A stretch of DNA of 64,000 bases from Parapedobacter sp042666505 (GTDB lineage: Bacteria > Bacteroidota > Bacteroidia > Sphingobacteriales > Sphingobacteriaceae): the NCBI RefSeq assembly GCF_042666505.1, contig NZ_JBHTDN010000004.1:124001-188000 (forward strand), in the 5' to 3' direction. The notes beneath the pieces are model-generated. The model was not told where the DNA came from. It saw only the letters and a list, made by a program, of their open reading frames with translations, and ran no database searches. A program made the position numbers and the translations under genes. Of the stretch, positions 36,884-45,231 are shown piece after piece; the first letter of the stretch is position 1, and every line of letters starts with the position of its first letter.

Positions 36884-38050
36884 TTAGTTTACAATCAGCG
36901 TTCTCTCTTCCAGCCTGATATCGATCAGGGAAAGACATAAAATATCGACCACGCCGTTCAATGAAACATCCCGTCTAAACTTTCCGGTGAACGTTTCCGT
37001 CGGAATCCCCTGTTTATAAATGACGTTTACATCGTACCACCTCGCGATCTGTTTCAGCATTTCTTCCAACGGCGTGGATTCGAAATGGAATATTCCGTGT
37101 TTCCATGCAATGTATTGGCTCGTGTCTATGGCCGTTATCCGAATGTCCTTTCCATTTACAATGGATTGCTGCCCGGGCCTTATGGCGATCGGCGATACAT
37201 CGGAAGGAGCGACCTGTACGCGGCCTGTTACCAGTGTGGTTTTCGTTTGTTCATCGGGATAAGCAGAGATATTGAACTGCGTACCCAGTACTTCTACCTC
37301 TTGACCGCGGCTGATCACTTTAAAGGGTTTCTTTCGCTGCGAACGGTGATTACCTCCCGGTTCCAGCCGTTGCTCACGCACATCAAAGTATGCTTCACCT
37401 TCCAGTTCCACCACGCGCTCGGGGCCATCAAATCGGCTCGGATATTTTAGTGTAGAGGCCGAATTAAGCCATACCACGGTGCCATCCGGGAGCGCTATTT
37501 GATAGGTGCCTCCTTTTGGGGTAGTTAGGGTGTTATGGGATGAAAATTGAGAATTTGGCGTGTTTGTCGCTTCTTCATTCCCCAATACGGCAGAGCCATC
37601 GAAGTACATAATTCCATCCCCTACACGAATCCCGGACTGTGCTTCGCTCAATGAAATGGTTTGGCCATCGGCCAGGGTAAGCTTTGCCCGGTTTCCGCCC
37701 GGATTCACATGTCCGGCCGTGAACGGCACGGTGTCGGGGGTGTCGGGTGCGGTGTGCAGGGCATACCAACCCCCTAGTATGGCCAACAACATCGCTGCCG
37801 CATAAGGTAACCATCGAATGGGGAGTGACCGGTTCACTTTGCGGGCTGGCTTTATTTTTTCGAATAATCGCCGATGCATGCGTGCCTTCAATGCGTCCAC
37901 ATGATCGCCATCGACGGTTGATAGCGTCACGAGGGTATCATCAAAACCGTTATACCAATCAGTCAGGATCACCAGCTCCTCATCAGTGAGTGTCCCGGCT
38001 TTCAATTTGGCAATCAGACGATCGATAGGGTTATCCTGCTCCATTCCCAT
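36884..38050 (-). CDS. FecR-family anti-sigma factor (first)
   Basis: Inner-membrane anti-sigma protein of 388 residues. A cytoplasmic sigma-binding N-terminus precedes a single membrane helix near residues 78-96 (LPYAAAMLLAILGGWYAL). The periplasmic FecR domain contains TPKGGTYQIALPDGTVVWLN and VELEGEAYFDV. The C-terminal domain (DUF4974, STN-like) ends LSLIDIRLEERTLIVN. It is 44 bases after its sigma-factor gene and precedes the STN-bearing SusC, the standard order of this transenvelope cascade. Confidence 0.94.
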   Translation of the reverse strand: MGMEQDNPIDRLIAKLKAGTLTDEELVILTDWYNGFDDTLVTLSTVDGDHVDALKARMHRRLFEKIKPARKVNRSLPIRWLPYAAAMLLAILGGWYALHTAPDTPDTVPFTAGHVNPGGNRAKLTLADGQTISLSEAQSGIRVGDGIMYFDGSAVLGNEEATNTPNSQFSSHNTLTTPKGGTYQIALPDGTVVWLNSASTLKYPSRFDGPERVVELEGEAYFDVREQRLEPGGNHRSQRKKPFKVISRGQEVEVLGTQFNISAYPDEQTKTTLVTGRVQVAPSDVSPIAIRPGQQSIVNGKDIRITAIDTSQYIAWKHGIFHFESTPLEEMLKQIARWYDVNVIYKQGIPTETFTGKFRRDVSLNGVVDILCLSLIDIRLEERTLIVN

Positions 38051-38094
38051 TGTTGGTTTCTAGTATTGACACCAAAAAGAGAAGCGGGGGTAGG

Positions 38095-38685
38095 TCACTT
38101 TTGAAAAAAGTAATAAATTAAAACCAACCATATACTCGCGTCGAGGCTCCCTCGGATATCGCGGTTGGCTTTTTTCAGGTGATATTTTACTGTATTTTCA
38201 GAAATCGCCAATTGCTCGGCTACTTGTTTAATGGTTTTACCTTCGTGTCTGCTCATTTCGAATACAATCCGGCATTGGCTGGGCAGGTTTTTTACGGCCC
38301 TGTCAATGCGGTCCTCCAGTTCACGGGCAATCAATTCCAGTTCAGGAGAGGGGTGCCCCGTGTCGGTTATTTCAAATCTGGCGGCACGAAGGCGTTCCCG
38401 GTGATTTTTCAGTCGCCGATTAAACACCTGGTTGCGGACACCGACGGCAAGATAGGCGGATAGATTGACATTTTCTATAAATAACGTTTCACGGAGGCGC
38501 CAGAGCTTGTAGAGGACATCCTGTACGCATTCTTCGGCCTCCTGCTGATCGCCTAAGCGGTTCGCAGCAACCACAAACAGTTTATCCCAGTACCGCTCAT
38601 ATATTTCGGATAGCGCGGCCTCGTCGCCCTGCCGTAGCTTGGCGACCAGTTCCTTGTCGGTGTTGTGTTGATAAATGGATGCCAT
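38095..38685 (-). CDS. ECF RNA polymerase sigma factor (first)
   Basis: A 196-residue extracytoplasmic-function sigma-70 protein. Region 2 includes LSEIYERYWDKLFVVAANRL and AEECVQDVLYKLW; region 4 includes IVFEMSRHEGKTIKQVAEQL and the recognition helix SENTVKYHLKKA. It heads the leftward FecR-SusC-SusD operon and is expected to be released by FecR when the cognate glycan binds SusC. Confidence 0.93.
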   Translation of the reverse strand: MASIYQHNTDKELVAKLRQGDEAALSEIYERYWDKLFVVAANRLGDQQEAEECVQDVLYKLWRLRETLFIENVNLSAYLAVGVRNQVFNRRLKNHRERLRAARFEITDTGHPSPELELIARELEDRIDRAVKNLPSQCRIVFEMSRHEGKTIKQVAEQLAISENTVKYHLKKANRDIRGSLDASIWLVLIYYFFQK

Positions 38686-38718
38686 GGGTTACGAAAGGGA
38701 TGCGCGCAGCGTCTGTCG

Positions 38719-39612
38719 TCAATGGATTTTATGGAGACCTTCAAACTGCCAGTAATGTTCTTTGATTCCGATTTCATCCATCAGGTTTCGGATTTCGATC
38801 GTCTCCCAATTGTGGGTGTTGTATCCTTTTCCGGCATCGTTGTCGTGCAGCCAACGGGGAGTTGGCCACAAGCAGGCTCTAAAACGGATGTTGCGATAGA
38901 AATCTTTGCTTACGCCGTTCTGACCATGGTGCGCCATTTGTAGATAGTCGCAGGTGAGGTCTGCACGATACGGTCCGTTCCACAATTTATCGCCACTTTC
39001 AATGCCTAGATCAGCCAGAAATAATACGGATTTCTTCGTGTCCCATACTTTGATAACCACGCTTTGATTATTGTAGGGATTGGTGGTGATTTCTTCATTT
39101 TTAACGCCCAATATTTTGAAGAACGTATTGCCCATTTGGATAAGCAATCCCGGTTCGGTCATATTGACGACTTTCCCATCAAATTTTCGGAGGTTTTCGT
39201 AAAACTGTTTGGTGAGCGCTTCGCTTTCCTTTTCGTACCGACCCACGAACGAAGGCGATAATTCGGAATGATAAATGGCGTGAATTTTCAGATCACTCGG
39301 TGCTTTCAGGATTTCATTCAATGCACCGATGTGGTCGCTATGGGGATGTGTGATGAACCAAGCTTCTACCTCATTTCCGATCGCAGCCAGGAATCCGCGC
39401 AGATAGGAAGCATCTTCGGCGGTACCGCCGTCCATTACGCATACCTTGCCATTGTCGGTAAGCAGCACATAGGAGTTCATCTGAGAATGCGATTGTGCGG
39501 GCAGCTGCCACAACGTAAAAACGGGCTTTTCGGCGCCGATAACCGTTGTGCAAACAAAAAAGCCCAATAAAGCCAGCGAAAAGAGCAGGTAGCGAACGTT
39601 CATAATCGACAT
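38719..39612 (-). CDS. Metallo-beta-lactamase-fold hydrolase
   Basis: A 297-residue exported MBL-fold protein with a hydrophobic N-terminus (LLFSLALLGFFVCTTVIG). The metal motif HPHSDH is at residues 89-94; further ligands are suggested by LADLGIESGD and MAHHGQNG. The overall layout resembles ComEC-like and other secreted MBL hydrolases, not classic beta-lactamases. It lies between two head-to-head ECF loci, 33 bases upstream of the leftward sigma gene and in the same orientation, so it could be its first cistron. The substrate is unknown. Confidence 0.82.
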   Translation of the reverse strand: MSIMNVRYLLFSLALLGFFVCTTVIGAEKPVFTLWQLPAQSHSQMNSYVLLTDNGKVCVMDGGTAEDASYLRGFLAAIGNEVEAWFITHPHSDHIGALNEILKAPSDLKIHAIYHSELSPSFVGRYEKESEALTKQFYENLRKFDGKVVNMTEPGLLIQMGNTFFKILGVKNEEITTNPYNNQSVVIKVWDTKKSVLFLADLGIESGDKLWNGPYRADLTCDYLQMAHHGQNGVSKDFYRNIRFRACLWPTPRWLHDNDAGKGYNTHNWETIEIRNLMDEIGIKEHYWQFEGLHKIH

Positions 39613-39734
39613 TGTTAAGTGCGCACCGAAAATAGGAATAAAATGAAAACGCTTACGAATATTTTCCCTGCTTCTGGAGCTGCGCAGTTTTTTGGTTTAG
39701 CGGAAAAATTCTTGATATTAGACCTGAAATTAAA

Positions 39735-40346
39735 TTGCTCATCGTGGCCCAACTTTCTCAGATCGACGGAAACAGTCTGCTAACCCAATTGCAGGAAGGG
39801 GATAGTGGGGCATTTAAAGCGGTATTTGAGCGTTTTTATACCCGCCTATGTGTCTTTGCAGACCGGTATGTAAATGACAGGGAGGCAAGCAAGGACATCG
39901 TCAATGAAGTTTTCATCAAATTCTGGAAGGCGTCGAAGCAATTTCATCATATGGATCATGTCCTGGCCAGCCTTTACCTGGTGACTAAGCATACGGCGTT
40001 GAACCATCAACTAGCGGTGACCCGGTCCATGAAAAGGGATTTTGTCTATCAGGCTGAATTCGGTGATGAAGACACTTTCTACCTGGCGGAAATCACACGC
40101 ATAGAGATGTTCAATGAACTGAACGAAGCAATTTCAAATTTGCCTGAAAAAGCGGGACGGATCATCCGCGAAACCTATTTAGAAGGCAAATCCAACCAGG
40201 AAGTTGCGGCCGAAATGGGAATCAGTCTGCAGACCTTGCGCAATCAAAAAAGCCGGGCGTTGGCAATTTTGCGCAGTCGGCTTGACAAAGACAGTTTCGA
40301 ACTGCTTGTCGCGGGAGCCTTCATGATATACTATTTTCAACGGTAG
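39735..40346 (+). CDS. ECF RNA polymerase sigma factor (second)
   Basis: A 203-residue ECF sigma-70 factor. Region 2 includes FKAVFERFYTRLCVFADRYV and EASKDIVNEVFIKFW; region 4 includes REGYLEGKSNQEVAAEMG-like and the helix SLQTLRNQKSRALAIL. No in-frame ATG lies before region 2; translation must start at the TTG at 39735 or the GTG at 39744. It heads the rightward locus with FecR, SusC and SusD. Confidence 0.9.
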   Translation: MLIVAQLSQIDGNSLLTQLQEGDSGAFKAVFERFYTRLCVFADRYVNDREASKDIVNEVFIKFWKASKQFHHMDHVLASLYLVTKHTALNHQLAVTRSMKRDFVYQAEFGDEDTFYLAEITRIEMFNELNEAISNLPEKAGRIIRETYLEGKSNQEVAAEMGISLQTLRNQKSRALAILRSRLDKDSFELLVAGAFMIYYFQR

Positions 40347-40417
40347 TTATTTTTTTTAAGACCCATTGGTACAAATCGGATTCGGTGTTGTATAGTATAT
40401 AGCGACGAATACGATAG

Positions 40418-41617
40418 ATGGATTTTAACCGGGAGAATATTTCGATAACCATTGGGCGGATCATTGCCCACTCAATCAGCAACACCATTACGCCGGCCGA
40501 ACAGGCGGTGCTTGACGAATGGCTACAGGACAGCACCAACCGGCACATCTATACGACCATCTGTAAGCGCCAGTCCATTAACGAACGGTTGGCGGAGTTT
40601 GACGAATTTGACCCAAGTGAAGGCTATCAGCGGTTTCGCGTCTCTATTGGTAAAGACAATCGCATTCGCTATCGGCTGTGGATGACCGCCGTTGCAGGCG
40701 TTGTGTTTTTTTTGTCGGTGTCGGTGACAATCTATGTCGCCATACGCGAAGGGCGGCAACTGTCAGAGCAGGCATCGTCGCACCGTCACGATATCGCAGC
40801 CGGCGGAAATCGTGCCACGCTTAAGCTGGCTGACGGCCGAACGATCTCGTTGGATGAAACCCAGGACGGCATCGTCATCGAAAGCGGCGAGATTACCTAC
40901 AATAACGGGAATCCGCTTACTGAAACTGAAGGGAGCCAGAAAGGGCTGGACGGGACGGCTTTATTGGAATTGAGTACCCCCAATGGCGGCACATACCAAA
41001 TCACGCTTTCGGATGGCACCAAGGTGTGGCTCAATGCGGCGTCCACGCTGAGGTATCCACCACGTTTTTCCGGTGCCGAGCGTATCGTAGAACTTACCGG
41101 CGAAGCCTACTTTTCGGTCGCTAATGACAAAAAAAGACCATTTAAGGTCTTCAATGCCGGGCAAGAAATCCAGGTATTGGGTACGGAGTTTAATGTTTCG
41201 GCCTACTCAGATGACCCAGAAAACAAAACTACGCTGGTGGAAGGAAAGGTTCGTCTTTTATTAACTACGCAATTAAATGGGACCGCTCTCCAAGACGGCA
41301 AATTTATCGAGCTTGTTTCCGGAGAACAAGGAATCGTTAAGCGCGAAAGCCTGACCAAAGTCAATGTCGATACGGAACCTTACACGGCATGGAAGGCGGG
41401 GTATTTCTATTTCAAGAAAACACCGCTTGAAGATATTTTGCGGCAGGCAGCGAGGTGGTATGATGTAGAGGTGGTATACGAAGGCGGTATACCTAACGAG
41501 ACATTCAGCGGCGATATCAAGCGCGATGTTTCACTACGCGGATTGCTTGACATTTTGCAACATTCTACGATTAATGTGACGTTGGAGGAAAGGACATTGA
41601 TCGTACGGAATATTTGA
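40418..41617 (+). CDS. FecR-family anti-sigma factor (second)
   Basis: A 399-residue FecR-type protein. The membrane helix is near residues 88-108 (RLWMTAVAGVVFFLSVSVTI). The periplasmic part has TPNGGTYQITLSDGTKVWLN, VELTGEAYFSV and a C-terminal DUF4974-like domain ending TINVTLEERTLIVRNI. It is 71 bases after the second sigma gene. A 24-base tandem duplication covers its stop codon. Confidence 0.94.
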   Translation: MDFNRENISITIGRIIAHSISNTITPAEQAVLDEWLQDSTNRHIYTTICKRQSINERLAEFDEFDPSEGYQRFRVSIGKDNRIRYRLWMTAVAGVVFFLSVSVTIYVAIREGRQLSEQASSHRHDIAAGGNRATLKLADGRTISLDETQDGIVIESGEITYNNGNPLTETEGSQKGLDGTALLELSTPNGGTYQITLSDGTKVWLNAASTLRYPPRFSGAERIVELTGEAYFSVANDKKRPFKVFNAGQEIQVLGTEFNVSAYSDDPENKTTLVEGKVRLLLTTQLNGTALQDGKFIELVSGEQGIVKRESLTKVNVDTEPYTAWKAGYFYFKKTPLEDILRQAARWYDVEVVYEGGIPNETFSGDIKRDVSLRGLLDILQHSTINVTLEERTLIVRNI

Positions 41618-41655
41618 GGAGTAACTAACCAGAATATTTGAGGAGTAACCAACCA
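41608..41655 (+). repeat. 24-base tandem duplication at the fecR stop
   Basis: GAATATTTGAGGAGTAACTA plus four bases (41608-41631) is repeated at 41632-41655 with one T-to-C change. The first copy contains the fecR TGA stop at 41615-41617. It looks like a recent slippage duplication. Confidence 0.85.
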
Positions 41656-41708
41656 ATTATTAACGTAACAGGAATCACTATGAAAAGAACCAAAACTTAA
41701 AGTCAAAA

Positions 41709-41810
41709 ATGAACAGGGAAAGTGCAGCGAACACTCTCCCCGAAGTTCAGACCGTACAAAATAACCAAGAGTTAAATCAGTTTTTAAGACTATCTAAACG
41801 TACAAACGTA
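41709..41810 (+). promoter_or_regulatory. Leader hairpin before the third susC
   Basis: A 9-bp stem with one A-C mismatch (GGGAAAGTG at about 41716-41724 with CACTCTCCC at 41732-41740) encloses the loop CAGCGAA. GTTCAGA begins at 41745, exactly 66 bases before the susC ATG at 41811. The ATG at 41709 is in frame with susC here but the equivalent ATG before the second susC is not, which favours an RNA element over a protein extension. Confidence 0.65.
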
Positions 41811-44800
41811 ATGATAAATTATGATTTTTCCCCGTTGGGGAGGAAAAAGGTGCCGATTTGCGGTACCGGCCAATTCATTCGGATCATGAAGTTGACTTCT
41901 TTGCTGCTCCTTGTTTTTTGCATGCATCTCAGTGGCGCCACACGTTCGCAGACGGTCAGTCTGGACGCCAGCAACCAGCCACTTAGCCTTGTACTTCGGA
42001 CCATAAAGAAGCAGACAAACCTGACTGTAGTATACAACGACCGTTTCGTAAATCCGGATCGGAAAGTTTCCATACACGTTGAAAAGACTTCGTTGACCAA
42101 CGCGTTGGAATCGCTTTTAAAGCCATTGGCACTTACCTATCATATTACCGAAAACACGATTGTTATTTCAGCGCTCCGAAACGGGAATACGAACAAATCC
42201 TCAGATTTGATCCATCGGTCAGAAAGGCAACAGCGAACGATCACCGGCCGGGTTACGGATGAAGAGGGAAATCCAATGGCGGGGGTTACGGTGACCGTCA
42301 AGGGAACTTTCTCGGCCATCACTACCAATGAAAATGGCAATTATCGGCTAAATATTGAGGAAGGCCAAAACGCATTGGTATTCACCGCCGTGGGATATGA
42401 AACGCTTGAATTGACCGTCGAAGGCCAAAGCGTCGTCAACGCCGTCCTGAAAATTTCCGTGAGTGGCATCGATGAAGTCGTGGTAGTTGGATATGGAACG
42501 CAGAAGCGGGCGAATGTTACGGGAGCTGTGTCAAATGTTTCCGTGCCACAGATGGAAAAGCGTTCCGTTGCACAAACATCATTGGCACTGCAGGGATTGG
42601 TACCCGGTATCAGCGTAACGCAACGCAGTGGAAAACCTGGCGGGGATGCCGGCATAATCAGCGTTCGCGGTAAAACCACACTCGGAAACAACGACGTGCT
42701 GGTACTGATTGACGGGGTTGAGGCGAATATCAACTCCATTGATCCCAAAAGTATTGAATCGATTTCGGTACTTAAAGACGCGGCCTCGGCAGCCATTTAT
42801 GGTAATCGCGCAGCCAACGGGGTCATCCTGATTACGACAAAACGGGCGGAAGATGGCAAGGCGTATGTGTCATTCAACAGTTATGTTTCCAAAGGCGTCC
42901 CTACGAACGTACCCAAATATGTGGGCGCGGTTGATTTTATGAAGTACATCTCCATTGCAAAGCGCGCCGTAGGCATGACGCCTGAATATTCCGAGGAATT
43001 CATCAAAGAATATGAAGAAGGAATTGCCAGAAATGATCCGAACTATCCCGATGTAGATTGGTTCGAAGCTACGGCGACAAACAATGGCTTGCTGCAAAAT
43101 CACTTTGTTACGGTAAGTTTGGGTACGGAACGGCTCAAGTCCCTGACCCAGGCAGGCTATCTGTCACAAAACGGCATTACCGAGAATACGAATTTTAAGC
43201 GCTATACACTGCGGTCGAATACCGACTACAGGGTCTCGCCTAAATTTGCGCTCCGCTCGGATGTCGCGCTTGTCTATTCCGACGCCAAGGAACCTTCTAA
43301 GCTAGGGACCGGATACAACTTCGTAGGTCGTATCCCCGCCAATCAGGCGGCTTATCTGGCAGACGGGCGCTATGGCCCGGGATGGCAGGGTGTTAATCCC
43401 GTCGCTTATTACAAAGACGGCGGAATTATTACCAATACAGCACCTTCGGGCATCATGAATTTCACCGCTACGTTCACGCCGATAGAAGATCTCGAAATAC
43501 AGGGGCAATATGCACTGAACTACTGGGAGGGGCACAACACCAATTGGGACAAACGTGTTCAGCTATACCTCAACGATGGTACCCCCGACCCGCAAACTCA
43601 GGCGAAATCAATGCTTACCGAAACGACAAACCGCAGCCTGCGCAGCATGTTGGTGGGACGAGCGACTTACAACAAGACTTTCGCAGATAGCCATAACCTG
43701 AAGCTGATGGCCGGTTATCAGCAGGAGACGTTTTGGAATAAATGGCACTCAGGATACCGGGAGGTATTTCCCTTTCCCGATTATCCCGTTTTGGGTGCTG
43801 GCGGCCAGGAAAACCAACGATCAAACGGCTCAGCGTCGGATTATGCCTTGCAGGCGGTTTTCGGGCGGCTTAATTACGATTACCAGGGTAAATACCTGTT
43901 TGAAGCAAATTTGCGTTACGACGGTTCATCCCGCTTTGCGCCGGGTTACCGGTGGGGACTTTTCCCTTCGGTTTCAGCAGGATGGCGTGTCAGCGAAGAA
44001 GCGTTCTGGGACAATCTAAGAGAGGTGGCTAATAATCTGAAAATTAGAGGTTCGTGGGGGCAGTTGGGGAATCAGAACACGCTGAACGGATACTATCCGG
44101 CTCAGTCGACCGTCAATCTAAGTACCAATTATATCTTCGACAAGAATATCACTTCTGGAGCTGCCCTCACCACGATGGCGAATTCAATAATAAGCTGGGA
44201 AACCACCACGATGAGCAACATCGGCTTGGAATTCGGTTTGTTCAGAAAACTGGAGTTTACAGCCGATTACTATCACCGAGTAACCGATGATATTCTTCTG
44301 GATCTCGAAATCCCGAGGATTATCGGACAGTTGCCTCCTGCCCAAAATGCAGGAAAACTCGAAAACAGGGGCTGGGACGTAGGCGCAACCTATAACGATC
44401 GTTTTGGTGACTTCAATTTTAGCGCCATGTTCAACATTTCGGATGTCAAGAATAAAATTCTTGATTTAAAGGGCATCAACGAGACCGGTCTATCGGTTAA
44501 CCGCGAAGGATACCCTATGTATTCACTCTACGGTTACGAGGCCGAGGGGTATATTGTTCCCGAAGATTATGATGCTGACGGGAACTATAACGGTGCAACC
44601 CAGATCGGCAATTTCGGTCCCGGCGATATTAAATACAAAGATCAGTTAACAATTGATACCGACGGCGATGGGGTCTTCGACACAGCCGACGGCATAATCA
44701 ACACCTCCGACCGGGTAATTATGGGTAATACCATCCCGCGCTACACGTTTGGGCTGAATCTATTTGCCGAATACAAAGGGTTTGACCTGAATCTCCTGTT

Positions 44801-45212
44801 CCAGGGTGTGGGGAAGGCCGATGGCTATGTGTGGGGGCACTCGATCGGCTCATTTTTTGAAGGCGGATCGATGCCTGAGATAGGCAAAGACTACTGGACT
44901 CCTGAGAACCGGAATGCCCAATTCCCAAGATTGGCTTTCAACAATAGTAACAACCAGCAAAACTCCTCTTTCTGGGTGAAGGATGCGTCCTATCTGCGCC
45001 TGAAGAATCTTCAGTTGGGATATACCATTCCGCAAACGCTCACGTCTAGAATCGGTATTTCCAATTTACGGGTGTATGTGAGCACTGATAACGTATTTAC
45101 CGTCACAGATTTCTGGAAGTATTTTGATGTCGAAGCACCGGTGTTGTCGGGGTATAGTAATTTTTACCCCCTTATGCGCACCACGACCGTCGGACTTGAT
45201 GTACGGTTTTAA
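41811..45212 (+). CDS. SusC-type TonB-dependent transducer with STN domain (third pair)
   Basis: About 1133 residues from the ATG at 41811 (MINYDFSPLGRKKVP), the start shared with the second SusC; an in-frame ATG at 41709 lies in the leader hairpin. An STN domain (VSLDASNQPLSLVLRTIKKQ; ITENTIVIS), a carboxypeptidase-regulatory-like domain, the signature IDEVVVVGYGTQKR, the plug IYGNRAANGVILITTKR and the barrel follow in order. It should import an oligosaccharide and signal to the second FecR. Confidence 0.95.
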   Translation: MINYDFSPLGRKKVPICGTGQFIRIMKLTSLLLLVFCMHLSGATRSQTVSLDASNQPLSLVLRTIKKQTNLTVVYNDRFVNPDRKVSIHVEKTSLTNALESLLKPLALTYHITENTIVISALRNGNTNKSSDLIHRSERQQRTITGRVTDEEGNPMAGVTVTVKGTFSAITTNENGNYRLNIEEGQNALVFTAVGYETLELTVEGQSVVNAVLKISVSGIDEVVVVGYGTQKRANVTGAVSNVSVPQMEKRSVAQTSLALQGLVPGISVTQRSGKPGGDAGIISVRGKTTLGNNDVLVLIDGVEANINSIDPKSIESISVLKDAASAAIYGNRAANGVILITTKRAEDGKAYVSFNSYVSKGVPTNVPKYVGAVDFMKYISIAKRAVGMTPEYSEEFIKEYEEGIARNDPNYPDVDWFEATATNNGLLQNHFVTVSLGTERLKSLTQAGYLSQNGITENTNFKRYTLRSNTDYRVSPKFALRSDVALVYSDAKEPSKLGTGYNFVGRIPANQAAYLADGRYGPGWQGVNPVAYYKDGGIITNTAPSGIMNFTATFTPIEDLEIQGQYALNYWEGHNTNWDKRVQLYLNDGTPDPQTQAKSMLTETTNRSLRSMLVGRATYNKTFADSHNLKLMAGYQQETFWNKWHSGYREVFPFPDYPVLGAGGQENQRSNGSASDYALQAVFGRLNYDYQGKYLFEANLRYDGSSRFAPGYRWGLFPSVSAGWRVSEEAFWDNLREVANNLKIRGSWGQLGNQNTLNGYYPAQSTVNLSTNYIFDKNITSGAALTTMANSIISWETTTMSNIGLEFGLFRKLEFTADYYHRVTDDILLDLEIPRIIGQLPPAQNAGKLENRGWDVGATYNDRFGDFNFSAMFNISDVKNKILDLKGINETGLSVNREGYPMYSLYGYEAEGYIVPEDYDADGNYNGATQIGNFGPGDIKYKDQLTIDTDGDGVFDTADGIINTSDRVIMGNTIPRYTFGLNLFAEYKGFDLNLLFQGVGKADGYVWGHSIGSFFEGGSMPEIGKDYWTPENRNAQFPRLAFNNSNNQQNSSFWVKDASYLRLKNLQLGYTIPQTLTSRIGISNLRVYVSTDNVFTVTDFWKYFDVEAPVLSGYSNFYPLMRTTTVGLDVRF

Positions 45213-45231
45213 CTTTTAAACGATCGATTTT

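Noticed and set aside
39588..39600. GCGAACGTTCATA, resembling the LacI operator core
   Set aside because: It is the start-codon region of the MBL-fold gene, lacks the TAGTGAAC half site and has no link to the regulon.
38719..39612. Reading the MBL-fold gene as an antibiotic resistance beta-lactamase
   Set aside because: Only the generic HPHSDH metal motif is present; the rest does not match class B enzymes and the context is glycan use.
41709..41810. 34-residue N-terminal extension of the third SusC
   Set aside because: The corresponding ATG before the second susC is out of frame, and both genes share MINYDFSP as the natural start; treated as an RNA leader instead.
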